A DNA stretch of 64,000 bases from Stenotrophomonas sp. 57 (lineage in GTDB: Bacteria; Pseudomonadota; Gammaproteobacteria; Xanthomonadales; Xanthomonadaceae), in NCBI RefSeq assembly GCF_030291075.1, contig NZ_CP127407.1, positions 3,718,001-3,782,000 on the forward strand. Reading direction: 5' to 3'. This document shows positions 16,740 through 25,870 of this stretch, piece by piece (within the stretch, counting starts at the first letter, position 1; each line of letters starts with the position of its first letter). A model generated the notes under the pieces. The model saw only the letters and a list, made by a program, of their open reading frames with translations. It made no database searches and was not told where the DNA came from. The translations under genes and the position numbers were made by a program.

Positions 16740-17507
16740 GTGAATTCCCCCCGTACACGGACCCTGCGCTTGCTGACGGCCAACATCCAGGCCGGCTCAA
16801 GTACCCGCCGCTACAGCGACTATGTGACCCGCAGCTGGTCACATGCGCTGCCGGCGGGCCGCAAGCGCAGCAGCCTTGACGCGATCGCCACCCTGGCGCG
16901 CGAACATGACATCGTCGGCCTGCAGGAGGCCGACCCGGGCAGCCTGCGCTCGGGCTTCACCAACCAGACCCACTACCTGGCCCAGCGCGCCGGCTTCAAC
17001 TACTGGAGCCACCAGCCGAACCGGCGTATGGGCGGCGTCGCCTCCAGCGCGAACGGGTTGCTGAGCAAGCTTGAACCGGTGGAAGTGCAGGACCACGCCC
17101 TGCCCGGCCGCATCGGCGGGCGTGGCGTGCTGCTGGCCAAGTTCGGTGACGGTGCCGACGGCCTGGCCGTGGCGGTGGCCCATCTGTCGCTGGGCGCGGG
17201 CTCGCGGATGTCGCAGCTGGGCTTCATCGCCGAGCTGCTGTCCGATCACCCCAACGCGGTGCTGATGGGCGACTTCAACTGCCTGGCAGAACGCCCGGAA
17301 ATGCAGGTGCTGTACCAGAAGACCCGGCTGCAGCCGCCCGGCTGCATCGTGCCGACCTTCCCCAGCTGGCGCCCGGACCGCGCCATCGATCACATCCTGG
17401 TCAGCAGCGGCCTGCAGACCCGCACCGTGGAAGCCTTACCGGCCGCGTTCTCCGATCACCTCGCCCTGGCGATGCAGATCGACGTCCCGGCTGACGCCCT
17501 GCGCTGA
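16740..17507 (+). CDS. Endonuclease/exonuclease/phosphatase (EEP) family protein
   Basis: Cytoplasmic protein of 255 residues with the DNase I-like fold. Catalytic motifs are visible: TANIQAG near the N-terminus (metal-binding Asn), GLQEAD (metal-binding Glu), VAHLSLGAGSR (catalytic His), MGDFNCL (Asp/Asn), RAIDHILVS and a final FSDHLAL. Family members hydrolyse phosphodiesters in nucleic acids, phosphoinositides or sphingomyelin. This compact form without signal peptide is common in Xanthomonadaceae and its substrate is not known. The start is a GTG 24 bases after the lipoprotein DsbA gene, so it may belong to the same operon. Confidence 0.85.
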   Translation: MNSPRTRTLRLLTANIQAGSSTRRYSDYVTRSWSHALPAGRKRSSLDAIATLAREHDIVGLQEADPGSLRSGFTNQTHYLAQRAGFNYWSHQPNRRMGGVASSANGLLSKLEPVEVQDHALPGRIGGRGVLLAKFGDGADGLAVAVAHLSLGAGSRMSQLGFIAELLSDHPNAVLMGDFNCLAERPEMQVLYQKTRLQPPGCIVPTFPSWRPDRAIDHILVSSGLQTRTVEALPAAFSDHLALAMQIDVPADALR

Positions 17508-17520
17508 CCACTGCTGGTGC

Positions 17521-17624
17521 GTGCCAACCTTGGTTGGCATGTTGCCCAAGGGCTGCGGACAGCTGCTCTTGTGGGTGCGGACCGTTGGTCCGCACGCTCT
17601 CGGCCGCGCATGGCCCGGCGCTAC
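17521..17624. repeat. Cluster of SMAG-type palindromes overlapping the rhtA stop
   Basis: GTGCCAACC-TT-GGTTGGCA at 17521-17539; GTGCGGACC-GTT-GGTCCGCAC at 17575-17595; and a hairpin 17603-17624 that ends GCCCGGCGCTAC. On the minus strand the last one begins GTAG, and the TAG is the stop codon of rhtA. Confidence 0.75.
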
Positions 17625-18502
17625 CCGGCCTGCACCACCGGCACCTTCAACCGCCTTGCCGTCATCGTGCTGCCCACCGACGCCAGCACCGTGCAGCCGA
17701 TCGCCAGCCACTGCAGCCCATGCAGGTGCTCGTGCAGCAGCAGCATCGCCCACAGCGCGGCCACCGCCGGTTCCATGCTGATCAGGATGCCGAACGTCTC
17801 CTTCGGCAGGCGCTTGAGCGCCATCATCTCCAGCGACATCGGGATCGCGCTCGACACCAGCGCGACCAGCAGGCCCGCCGCCAGGATCGTCGGATCGAGC
17901 AGTGCGGCGCCGGCATGCACCACGCCCACCGGTACCACCACCAGCGATGCCGCCAGCAGCCCCAGCGAGACCGAGTGCCCGGCATGCAGATGACCGGCAC
18001 GCTTGCCGAACACGATATACAGGCCCCAGCACGCCGCTGCGCCCATCGCATACAGCACGCCGGCCGGGTCCAGCGCCGGGCCACCGCCGATCGGCAGCAG
18101 CAACAGCAGCCCCACTGCCGCGCAACCCACCCAGAGGAAGTCGATCGGACGTCGTGATGACAGCATCGCCACCGTCAGCGGCCCGGTGAACTCGATGGCC
18201 ACCGCAATGCCGAAGGGAATGGTGCGCAGGGCCATGTAGAACAGCAGGTTCATCAGGCCCAGGGTGAGGCCGTAGCGCAGGATGGTGATCGCATCCACGC
18301 GACTGGTCTTCCAGCGCCACGGCCGCCAGAACAGCAGCAGCAACAACGCGGAGAAGCCCACGCGCAGCCCGCTGGTGCCTTGGGCACCGATCAGCGGGAA
18401 CAGGTGTTTGGCATAGGAGGTGCCGATGGCCAGCGAGGTGACCGAGCCGAGCACCGCCAGCGCCGGCAACATCGGCGCAAGTCGTGAGGTCTGCATGCGC
18501 AA
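17621..18502 (-). CDS. rhtA: Threonine/homoserine exporter RhtA (EamA/DMT superfamily)
   Basis: Inner-membrane exporter of 293 residues with ten predicted hydrophobic segments arranged as two EamA repeats. RhtA-like features include GTSYAKHLFPLIGAQGTSGL in the first repeat, FYMALRTIPFGIAVAIEFTG, and in the second repeat SSAIPMSLEMMALKRLPKET and FGILISMEPAVAALW. RhtA exports threonine, homoserine and amino-acid analogues. It is divergent from a Lrp/AsnC-family regulator, a common pairing for amino-acid exporters. The TAG stop lies inside a SMAG-type palindrome. Confidence 0.88.
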   Translation of the reverse strand: MRMQTSRLAPMLPALAVLGSVTSLAIGTSYAKHLFPLIGAQGTSGLRVGFSALLLLLFWRPWRWKTSRVDAITILRYGLTLGLMNLLFYMALRTIPFGIAVAIEFTGPLTVAMLSSRRPIDFLWVGCAAVGLLLLLPIGGGPALDPAGVLYAMGAAACWGLYIVFGKRAGHLHAGHSVSLGLLAASLVVVPVGVVHAGAALLDPTILAAGLLVALVSSAIPMSLEMMALKRLPKETFGILISMEPAVAALWAMLLLHEHLHGLQWLAIGCTVLASVGSTMTARRLKVPVVQAG

Positions 18503-18568
18503 AGTCTATTGCGCCCGCGCCGAGCACTTGGCTCAATTGGCAGCCTGTTCGTGCAACTTCTGCTCACC

Positions 18569-19042
18569 ATGGCCACCGCCCCCGTGCTCGACAGCTTCGA
18601 CCGCGCCATCCTCGACCTGCTGCAGCGGAACAACGCCCTGCCACAGCGCGAGATCGCCGAGACCGTGCACCTGTCCACCCCGGCCGTGCAGCGCCGCATC
18701 AAGCGCCTGCAGGACAGTGGCGTGATTGCCGCCAACGTGGCGGTGGTCGCTGCGGCCAAGGTCGGGCGGCCACTGACCATCATCGTCGAGGTGCGCGTGG
18801 TCAGCGAGCAGCGTGAACGCGTGGCACCGTTCAAGCACCGTGTGCAGGACGATCCGGCGGTGCAGCAGTGCTACTCGATCACCGGCGACGGCGATTTCCT
18901 GCTGCTGCTTTCGGCCGCGTCGATGGAGGAGTACGAGACGATCACCGAGCGCCTGTTCGGCGGCGATGACAACATCGAGCGGTTCCGCACGTCGGTGGCG
19001 CTGGGCACGTTGAAGCGGAGCTTCGAGGTGCCGCTGCTGTAG
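18569..19042 (+). CDS. Lrp/AsnC-family transcriptional regulator
   Basis: Regulator of 157 residues. The N-terminal helix-turn-helix is LPQREIAETVHLSTPAVQRR followed by the C-terminal RAM (AsnC ligand-binding) domain, with the typical VQQCYSITGDGDFLLLL turn that binds amino acids. ATG 18569 starts MATAPVLDSFDRAILDLLQ, the standard family opening; the upstream extension is not convincing. It is divergent from rhtA, so it probably senses an amino acid and controls its export. The TAG stop codon is part of the GTAG head of the SMAG dimer at 19039-19108. Confidence 0.9.
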   Translation: MATAPVLDSFDRAILDLLQRNNALPQREIAETVHLSTPAVQRRIKRLQDSGVIAANVAVVAAAKVGRPLTIIVEVRVVSEQRERVAPFKHRVQDDPAVQQCYSITGDGDFLLLLSAASMEEYETITERLFGGDDNIERFRTSVALGTLKRSFEVPLL

Positions 19043-19108
19043 CGTCGGGCCGTGCTCGACGGCATTTGGACTGCATGGCAACAGCCGTCGAGCATGGCTC
19101 GACACTAC
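19039..19108. repeat. SMAG-type inverted dimer that supplies the Lrp stop codon
   Basis: Begins GTAGCGTCGGGCCGTGCTCG and ends in the inverted unit GAGCATGGCTCGACACTAC. The TAG at 19040-19042 terminates the Lrp/AsnC gene. The dimer ends 11 bases before the M23 peptidase start. Confidence 0.8.
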
Positions 19109-19119
19109 AATCGAAAACC

Positions 19120-19671
19120 ATGAGCACAACACCGTCCCGCGCCCGTCGCCTGCGCCGCTGGTTGCTGCGCGGCCTGTTCCTGGCCATCGCCATCGTTGCG
19201 GCGATGGCGTTGTGGAACAGTCCGTGGGCCGTCGCGCCGAGAATGCTCTGGTCGCTGGCCCGGATGCCGCCGGCCACGCAGCTGCCGGTGCCGGTGGACG
19301 GCGTGCGTCCACGGCAGATCGCCGATACGTTCGGTGCGCCGCGTGGCCGTGACCGTTCCCACGCCGGCATCGACATCTTCGCCAAGCGCGGAACGCCGGT
19401 GCGCAGCGCAACCGCCGGGGTCATCGCCGACGTCCGTGAAGGCGGGCTGGGCGGCCGCCAGGTGTGGGTGATCGGTCCGGCCCGCGAGCGCTACTACTAC
19501 GCGCACCTGGAGGATTGGGCCGAGGGCCTGGCGCGCGGCCAGGTGGTGCAGCCCGGCGACCTTCTCGGCCACGTGGGCGACAGCGGCAACGCCAAGGGCA
19601 CCCCGCCCCACCTGCACTGGGGCATCTACGGCACCGACGGCGCGCGCGACCCGCTGCCGCTGCTGCGCTGA
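19120..19671 (+). CDS. M23-family peptidoglycan endopeptidase, membrane anchored
   Basis: LytM-type zinc endopeptidase of 183 residues that cuts peptide cross-links in peptidoglycan. One membrane segment (about residues 14-32, after a run of arginines) would leave the enzyme domain in the periplasm. Zinc ligands are visible: His81 and Asp85 in HAGID, and His164-x-His166 in HLHWG. No coiled coil like that of EnvC/NlpD is present, so it is more likely an enzyme than an amidase activator. ATG 19120 follows the SMAG dimer; the frame extends upstream only through that repeat. Confidence 0.88.
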   Translation: MSTTPSRARRLRRWLLRGLFLAIAIVAAMALWNSPWAVAPRMLWSLARMPPATQLPVPVDGVRPRQIADTFGAPRGRDRSHAGIDIFAKRGTPVRSATAGVIADVREGGLGGRQVWVIGPARERYYYAHLEDWAEGLARGQVVQPGDLLGHVGDSGNAKGTPPHLHWGIYGTDGARDPLPLLR

Positions 19672-19710
19672 CCCACCGGTCCCGTGAACGATGGGCTGCG
19701 TGCTCATGAT

Positions 19711-19744
19711 TTGTAAATAGGAATAGTTCGTATTACGATTATTT
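19711..19744 (+). promoter_or_regulatory. AT-rich, Fur-box-like region upstream of a TonB siderophore receptor
   Basis: In otherwise GC-rich DNA this stretch reads TTGTAAATAGGAATAG followed by TTCGTATTACGATTATT, about 100 bases before the receptor start. It has the AT-rich, GATAAT-like character of Fur sites and a short AATA...TATT symmetry, but it is a weak match. Regulation by iron is what is known for this receptor family. Confidence 0.35.
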
Positions 19745-19844
19745 CGTTTCCGGTAGCGCCAGGACGGCCTGCCCGCCCTCTCGCTACCCATAGCGCCTCG
19801 CCTCCTGGATGCCGGCTGATGGCGCGTGCTCGCCCAGGACCCCC

Positions 19845-21986
19845 ATGATCCGTTCCGCCTTCCGTACCCCGCAGCCGCAACGGCTGTCCGTTGCCGTGCT
19901 CGCCGTTCTCTGCGCCGTCGCCCCGGCCGCCTTCGCCGAAACCGCCGCCGACCCGACCACCCTCGACAAGGTGGTGGTGAAGGGCGAACGCGCCGAAGGC
20001 TATTCGGTGCGCCGCACGTCGGCCGGTACCCGCTTCGACCTGGCCCCGCGCGAGATCCCGCAGTCGATCAGCATCATCAGCCACCAGCGCATCGAAGATC
20101 AGAACCTGGACGACATCATCGACGTGCTGGCCAACACCACCGGCGTGACCAGCACCCAGTCCGACAGCGAGCGCACCGAGTTCTATGCGCGTGGCTTCTA
20201 CATCGATGCCTACCAGTTCGATGGCCTGCCCACGCAGATGGTGCAGAACTGGAGCTATGGCGACTCCGGCCTGGACTTGGCGCTGTACGACCGGGTGGAA
20301 GTGGTGCGAGGTGCCACCGGTCTGCTCAGCGGTGCCGGCAATCCGTCCGCGTCGGTGAACCTGATCCGCAAGCACGCCGACAGCGCCGAACTGGCCGGCA
20401 GCGTATCGGTGAACGTCGGCAGCTGGGGCCGCACCCGCACCACCGTTGACGTGGGCAGCGCGCTCAACGCCAGCGGCACCGTGCGCGGCCGCGTGATCGG
20501 AAGCTACCTTGACACCGACGGCCAGATGGACCGGTACAACCAGCGAAAGACGCTGGGCTATGCGGTCATCGACGCCGACCTGACCCCGGACACGCAGCTG
20601 AGCGTAGGCTACGACTACCAGCACAAGAAGGCCACCGCCCCCACCTGGGGTGGCTTCCCGATGTGGTTCTCCGACGGCACCGAAACCAACTATCCGACCT
20701 CGTTCAATCCGTCGCCGGACTGGACCTTCTGGGACACCACCAGCAAGCGTGCGTTCGCCACCCTGCAGCACGCCTTCGGTAACGGCTGGAAGTTCAAGAT
20801 CGGCGCCACCCACGACCGCACCGATGCCGACGACAAGCTGTTCTATCCGTTCTATGGCGGCGGCTTCAACAAGACCACCGGCGCCGGCGTGCTGCCGATG
20901 GCCGGCTACTACAAGACCCACCGCAAGGTGGATGGCGTCGATGGTTACGTTGATGGCCCGTTCCAGCTGTTTGGCCGCGAGCACCAGTTCATGGCGGGCC
21001 TGAGCTACAACAAGCGCGAGTACGTGAACACCGGCGACTTCCAGTCGGCCTGGGCGCCACTGGACAACTACCTCACCTGGACCGGCAGCTTCCCGGAGCC
21101 GAACTGGGCGGCCACGCTGCCGACCCAGAGCCAGGGCACCATCAAGCAGAAGGCCGCCTACGCCGCCACGCGCCTGTCGCTGGCCGATCCGCTCAAGCTG
21201 ATCCTTGGCGCGCGCTACACCGACTGGAGCCTGGACGGCACCGAAGGCGCAACCCTCAGCCGCTTCAGCCACAAGGTGACCACGCCGTATGCCGGCCTGG
21301 TGTTCGACATCAATGACACCTGGTCGACCTACGCCAGCTACACCGAGATCTTCCAGCCGCAGACCTACCGCAACCAGCAAGGCCGCTACCTCGATCCGGT
21401 GGACGGCAAGAGCTACGAAGTGGGCGTCAAGGGCGCATGGTTCGACAACCGCCTGAACGCCTCGCTGGCGGTGTTCCGCATCGAGCAGGACAACGTCGCC
21501 CAGCAGACCGGCGGCTTCGTCGACGGCTCGGCCAACGAGTACGCCTACGTCGCCGCGCGCGGCACCGTCAGCCGTGGCGTGGAGTTCGAACTGAACGGCG
21601 AACTGGCCCCGGGCTGGAATGCCACCTTCGGTGCCTCGCGCTACGTGGCCAAGGACATCAATGGCAGCGACATCAACACCCAGCTGCCGCAGACCGCGAT
21701 CAAGGCCTACACCAGCTACACCCCGCAGTCGCTGACCGCGCTGACCTTCGGCGGCGGCGTGAACTGGCAGAACGGCATCTACTACACCGACCCGGTGTAT
21801 GGCCGCTTCAACCAGGATGCCTACGCCCTGGTCGGTGCCTTCGTGCGCTACCGCATCGCACCGCAGTTCAGCGTGCAGGCCAACCTCAACAACCTGCTGG
21901 ACAAGAAGTACTACGCGCAGATCTACGGCTATGGCGGCTATGGCGAAGGCCGCAACGGCTCGCTGACGTTCACCTGGTCGTTCTGA
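19845..21986 (+). CDS. TonB-dependent siderophore receptor (FhuE/FpvA type)
   Basis: Outer-membrane ferric-siderophore receptor of about 713 residues. A signal peptide (ending APAAFA) is followed by a TonB-box-like LDKVVVKG, a plug domain with REIPQSISIISHQRIEDQNL and GATGLLSGAGNPSASVNLIRK, and a 22-strand barrel ending in GSLTFTWSF with the C-terminal aromatic. These plug sequences are typical of the hydroxamate siderophore branch (FhuE, FpvA). I use ATG 19845 because it opens the signal peptide; an ATG at 19809 lies in frame. It is a single gene, followed by a SMAG dimer. Preceded by an AT-rich Fur-like stretch. Cognate siderophore unknown. Confidence 0.92.
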   Translation: MIRSAFRTPQPQRLSVAVLAVLCAVAPAAFAETAADPTTLDKVVVKGERAEGYSVRRTSAGTRFDLAPREIPQSISIISHQRIEDQNLDDIIDVLANTTGVTSTQSDSERTEFYARGFYIDAYQFDGLPTQMVQNWSYGDSGLDLALYDRVEVVRGATGLLSGAGNPSASVNLIRKHADSAELAGSVSVNVGSWGRTRTTVDVGSALNASGTVRGRVIGSYLDTDGQMDRYNQRKTLGYAVIDADLTPDTQLSVGYDYQHKKATAPTWGGFPMWFSDGTETNYPTSFNPSPDWTFWDTTSKRAFATLQHAFGNGWKFKIGATHDRTDADDKLFYPFYGGGFNKTTGAGVLPMAGYYKTHRKVDGVDGYVDGPFQLFGREHQFMAGLSYNKREYVNTGDFQSAWAPLDNYLTWTGSFPEPNWAATLPTQSQGTIKQKAAYAATRLSLADPLKLILGARYTDWSLDGTEGATLSRFSHKVTTPYAGLVFDINDTWSTYASYTEIFQPQTYRNQQGRYLDPVDGKSYEVGVKGAWFDNRLNASLAVFRIEQDNVAQQTGGFVDGSANEYAYVAARGTVSRGVEFELNGELAPGWNATFGASRYVAKDINGSDINTQLPQTAIKAYTSYTPQSLTALTFGGGVNWQNGIYYTDPVYGRFNQDAYALVGAFVRYRIAPQFSVQANLNNLLDKKYYAQIYGYGGYGEGRNGSLTFTWSF

Positions 21987-22017
21987 GCAGGCGCAGGGCA
22001 CGATCGGCCCCGCACCA

Positions 22018-22073
22018 GTAGAGCCGGGCCCATGCTCGGCTCAGAGAATCAGCCGAGCGTGGCTCGGCTCTAC
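22018..22073. repeat. SMAG-type inverted dimer
   Basis: GTAGAGCCGGGCCCATGCTC unit and its inverted partner ending GCGTGGCTCGGCTCTAC, facing each other over a 10-base gap. It separates the convergent ends of two TonB receptor genes. Confidence 0.85.
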
Positions 22074-22116
22074 ACCCGCAAGGCGGCGCCGGGCCGAGCC
22101 CGGCGCCACTCGCTCA

Positions 22117-24978
22117 TCAGAAGCGCAGATCCGCGCGCAGGTACCAGTAACGGCCACGCGGGATGTCGTACGTCGAGGCGTCGTAGCCGTTCAACGAGCA
22201 CGACAGGCAGATCGGCGGATCCTTGTCGAACACGTTGTTCAGGCCGGCGGTCAGCTGCAGCCCCTTCATCCAGTCGATCTTGTAGCCCACCTGCATGTCA
22301 TGGAAGGTGGTGGCCGACAGCGTGTTGGTGCCCGCAGCCTGGTTGCTGCACACCGGGAAGGCCGCAGCATCGCCACAGTTCTCGGTCAGCTCGGAGATGT
22401 GGCGCACCGTCCAGTTGGCGCTCCAGCGGTCCATCGTCCAGCCGATGCTGGCGTTGCTGGTCCACTCCGGAATCGAGCTGTCAGCCACTTCCACGCCCGG
22501 CTTCTGCGGCTGCTTCTGCCCGGCCGCGCCGGTGGCCTCGTAACGGCCGACGAAGGTGTTCTTCCACGCCAGCTTGAACTGGCCGATGGCGGTCTGTGGC
22601 AGCGTCCAGAACAGATCCACGTCCCAGCCGTCGGTCTTGATCGACCCCAGGTTGGTCAGGCGGTTGTTGAAGCTGCTGACCGCACCGGTGCTGGCACGGG
22701 TAATGCCGTTGCAGTAGATCGGGTCCAGCGTATCCACGCACAGGTCCAGCTGGGTCTGCGCGTTGATCGCCTGGATCGCGCCGTCGATGGCATGGCGGTA
22801 GAAGGTCACCTCCACATCGAAGCGCTCCGACCACGAGGCGTTGTTGCCGAACCACGGGCTCCACACGAAGCCGGCACTGAAGCTGCGCGAACGTTCCGGG
22901 TCCAGCTCGCGGTTGCCGCCGGTGGTCACCGAGATCTGCGAGTTGGCCTGCTGGAAGCCGGCCGGCACGCCCAGCGCGGCGCAGTTGGCCGCGCTGCCAC
23001 GCGGCGGCGTACCGCCCAGGCCCACCGAGCACGGGTCGAACAGCTGCAGGTCGGCACGGGCCGCCGAGCCGTACAGTTCACCGATCGACGGCGCGCGGAA
23101 GCCCTCGGCGTAGGTGGTGCGCAGCACGAAGTCATCGGTCACCTGCCAGCGCAGGCCGTACTTGGGCGTGAACTCGCCGCCGAAGGTGGAGTAGTCCGAA
23201 TAGCGGCCGGCCAGGCTCAGGTCGAGCTTCTTGCCGAACGGGGAGTCGGCGAAGATCGGCACGCTCAGCTCCAGGTAGGCCTCGTTGACATCATAGGAAC
23301 CGGAGGTCGGCTGCGACGGCACGCCGTTGTAATGGCCGATCACCGTCAGCGGATCGGGCTGGTAGGAGCCCTTGTACTTGCGGTACTCGAAACCGGTGGC
23401 GAAAGACACCGGGCCGGCCGGCAGCGAGAACAGCTCGCTGGACAGGTTGGCGGTGAACAGGCTCAGCTCGTTCTGGCTGCGGTCTCGCACCACCGGCTGG
23501 ATCCACTCCAGCATGTCCGGGGTGATCGAGCCAGCGCCGCCGAAGATGTTCAGCGGCACGCAGCCCGGCGTGGCCGCGCACACCGCCGGGTCGCCCAGCG
23601 CCATGTTCACCTTGTAGATGTCATAGCTGCCGTAGTTGGTCTGTTCGGCCTTGTTCTTGCTGTACATGCCGTTGACGTCCCAGTACCAGCTGCGGTCAGC
23701 GGCGTGGAAGTCACCCACCAGGCCGGTGGCGAAGTAGGTGGTGTCCACCTTCTGCTTGAACACGCGCGCACCGCCTTCCACCGGGCGACGACCGATCAGG
23801 CTCATGTTGTCGCCGGAAACCAGATCGAAGCCGAACGGGTTGTACGGGTTGAGGGCGGAAACGGTGATGTTGTCGGCCAGCGGATTGCCGGTGGCGCCAT
23901 CGGGACCGAAGAACAGCGGCTCGGGGCCGGCCTGGTTGGTCGACTCGCGACGGTTGCCAAGCGCCTTGACGTACCACTGCACGTTGTCGGTGATGTCGAA
24001 GCGGAACTGCCCGAACAGGCCTTTGCGCTCCGACGGCGTCAGCACCATGTTGTATTCGGCGAAGTTGAAGCGGTCGGCGGTGGTGAAGCAGTGGTAGTCA
24101 TCCGTGCGGCTGCAACCGGCACTGCCGTCGTAACGCGGATTGCTCACGCCGGTGTTCGGCACGATGTTCTGCACCGCGCCGGTGTTCGGGTCTGTGAACA
24201 TGAAACGGCCCTGCGGGATGCCACCGCTGCCGAACGCCAGGCCGGTACCGGGAATCGGGAAGCGCGACTGCTCGCGGTCCTTGGCGAAGACCGGGTCCTG
24301 CTTGGTCCAGCTGGCGCCCAGGAACAGGCTGAAGCGATCACCGCTCTTGCCCCAGGCCAGGTCCACGCCCTTCTGCGTGCCGTCGCCCTTGCTGTACTCG
24401 CCGTAGTTCAGCGTCACCTGGCCACCATCGAAATCGCGGCGGGTGATGATGTTGACCACGCCAGCGATGGCGTCGGAGCCGTACAGCGACGACGCGCCGT
24501 CCTCCAGCACTTCAATGCGCTCGACGATGGCCAGCGGAATGGTGTTGAGGTCGGTGGCCGAGCCCACGCCGGACGCCGAGGATTCATTGACCCAGCGGAT
24601 GCCATCGACCAGCACCAGCACGCGCTTGGCCCCCAGGTGGCGCAGATCGACCTGCGCCGAACCGGCGCCCACGCCACTGCCATCGGGCGGGAAACCGAAG
24701 TTGCCGGACGAGTTGAACTTGGCGTTGAGCGCCGAGCCGGAGCCGGTCAGCTGCTGCAGCACCTCGCCGATCGAGGTCAGGCCGGTGCGTTCGATGTCAC
24801 CGCGCGTCAACGTCTGGATCGGCACCTGGCCTTCGACTTCAGCGCGCTTGATGCGGGTGCCGGTCACTTCCACCGCGTCCAGGTTGGTGGTGGATTGTGC
24901 AGCGGCACCGAGCGGTGCCAGAGCCGTCACGCACAGCGCAACGGCAACCGCCAACGGGCGGTGGTGCAGGTGAATCAT
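22117..24978 (-). CDS. TonB-dependent outer-membrane receptor (large, oar-like family)
   Basis: TonB receptor of about 953 residues. Signal peptide [20 protein letters not shown] to AAAQ, then [13 protein letters not shown], a plug with [32 protein letters not shown] and [20 protein letters not shown], and a long barrel ending [10 protein letters not shown]. The plug signature is that of the large receptors abundant in Xanthomonadaceae that take up peptides or carbohydrates rather than siderophores. Start ATG 24978 has GGAGAGAG about 10 bases upstream; the open frame goes 40 codons further without a signal peptide. An ExbD gene lies upstream in the same direction. Substrate unknown. Confidence 0.9.
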   Translation of the reverse strand: MIHLHHRPLAVAVALCVTALAPLGAAAQSTTNLDAVEVTGTRIKRAEVEGQVPIQTLTRGDIERTGLTSIGEVLQQLTGSGSALNAKFNSSGNFGFPPDGSGVGAGSAQVDLRHLGAKRVLVLVDGIRWVNESSASGVGSATDLNTIPLAIVERIEVLEDGASSLYGSDAIAGVVNIITRRDFDGGQVTLNYGEYSKGDGTQKGVDLAWGKSGDRFSLFLGASWTKQDPVFAKDREQSRFPIPGTGLAFGSGGIPQGRFMFTDPNTGAVQNIVPNTGVSNPRYDGSAGCSRTDDYHCFTTADRFNFAEYNMVLTPSERKGLFGQFRFDITDNVQWYVKALGNRRESTNQAGPEPLFFGPDGATGNPLADNITVSALNPYNPFGFDLVSGDNMSLIGRRPVEGGARVFKQKVDTTYFATGLVGDFHAADRSWYWDVNGMYSKNKAEQTNYGSYDIYKVNMALGDPAVCAATPGCVPLNIFGGAGSITPDMLEWIQPVVRDRSQNELSLFTANLSSELFSLPAGPVSFATGFEYRKYKGSYQPDPLTVIGHYNGVPSQPTSGSYDVNEAYLELSVPIFADSPFGKKLDLSLAGRYSDYSTFGGEFTPKYGLRWQVTDDFVLRTTYAEGFRAPSIGELYGSAARADLQLFDPCSVGLGGTPPRGSAANCAALGVPAGFQQANSQISVTTGGNRELDPERSRSFSAGFVWSPWFGNNASWSERFDVEVTFYRHAIDGAIQAINAQTQLDLCVDTLDPIYCNGITRASTGAVSSFNNRLTNLGSIKTDGWDVDLFWTLPQTAIGQFKLAWKNTFVGRYEATGAAGQKQPQKPGVEVADSSIPEWTSNASIGWTMDRWSANWTVRHISELTENCGDAAAFPVCSNQAAGTNTLSATTFHDMQVGYKIDWMKGLQLTAGLNNVFDKDPPICLSCSLNGYDASTYDIPRGRYWYLRADLRF

Positions 24979-25248
24979 TCGCTCTCTCTCCAAAGGAATG
25001 TCGGGACATGGACTGCCGCGCTCCCCCCTGCATGGCGGCAGCGTCTCCTTTGTAAACAAACGGTAAACGCCATGGCGTGATGATCGACACTCTTTCACGC
25101 AGATTTGACGTAGTTGGCAACCAATCGCGTCAGATGCATGCCGCCGGATACCGGACGGTACTGTTCGAGGCGACGGGTTTCATGCCGGGCACGACAGCAC
25201 ACGCCGAACTTTGCCAGCGGTCATCAAGCGCTCTCGCAAGTGCCGATG

Positions 25249-25659
25249 CTAGTAACCCTGCGCTGTGACGCGAAGGCCACGCCCCTCGATGGCGAGCAGC
25301 ACCCGCACCATGTCGCCGTAATCGGTGCTGTCGGCGGTGGTCAGGTGCAGCGAAGGCTGGAGCGCCGGCGGCAACTGCTGGAGCTGAGCGAGGGCGTGCT
25401 GCAGTGACGGGTCGTCCAAGGGGCGGTCATTCCAGTAGACGGCACCGGCCGCGTCGAGGCGCAGCGCGATCGATGCCGGTGGCGTGTGCCCGGGCCCCGG
25501 AGGACAGACAGTGCGCTGGTGGAACGGGCGCACCGCCGTCGTCTGCGCCATCGGCAAAGTGGTGACCACCAGTGCCAGCACTACCAGCAGCACATCCACC
25601 AGCGGTGCGAGATTGATCCCGGACATCAGCGCACGAGCCTGCACGGATGAATAGCGCAT
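25249..25659 (-). CDS. exbD: ExbD/TolR-family proton-channel protein
   Basis: Small inner-membrane protein of 136 residues. A short cytoplasmic N-terminus is followed by one membrane helix, INLAPLVDVLLVVLALVVTT, containing the essential Asp of ExbD/TolR, and a periplasmic domain. ExbD works with ExbB and TonB to energise outer-membrane receptors. No exbB or tonB is next to it, so it is an isolated paralogue; the large TonB receptor downstream on the same strand (270 bases away) may be its client. GGAG precedes the ATG. Assignment is good, partner unknown. Confidence 0.85.
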   Translation of the reverse strand: MRYSSVQARALMSGINLAPLVDVLLVVLALVVTTLPMAQTTAVRPFHQRTVCPPGPGHTPPASIALRLDAAGAVYWNDRPLDDPSLQHALAQLQQLPPALQPSLHLTTADSTDYGDMVRVLLAIEGRGLRVTAQGY

Positions 25660-25870
25660 ACCACGCTCCTTCGCGGATACAGCGGCCCACGTCGGGCAGA
25701 CCGCGCTGTGCGGGAATCATCGCACGATCGCGATCCGCGCCAGGGTTGTCGCTTCTGCCGCCCCCCCCGCATGCGCACCGTCCCGGCAGGATCCATCGTC
25801 TACCCATTCCATCCGCGGCGTGCACACGATGCGAAACTGAATTCAGCCAGCCCCCGCTATGCTCATCGCC

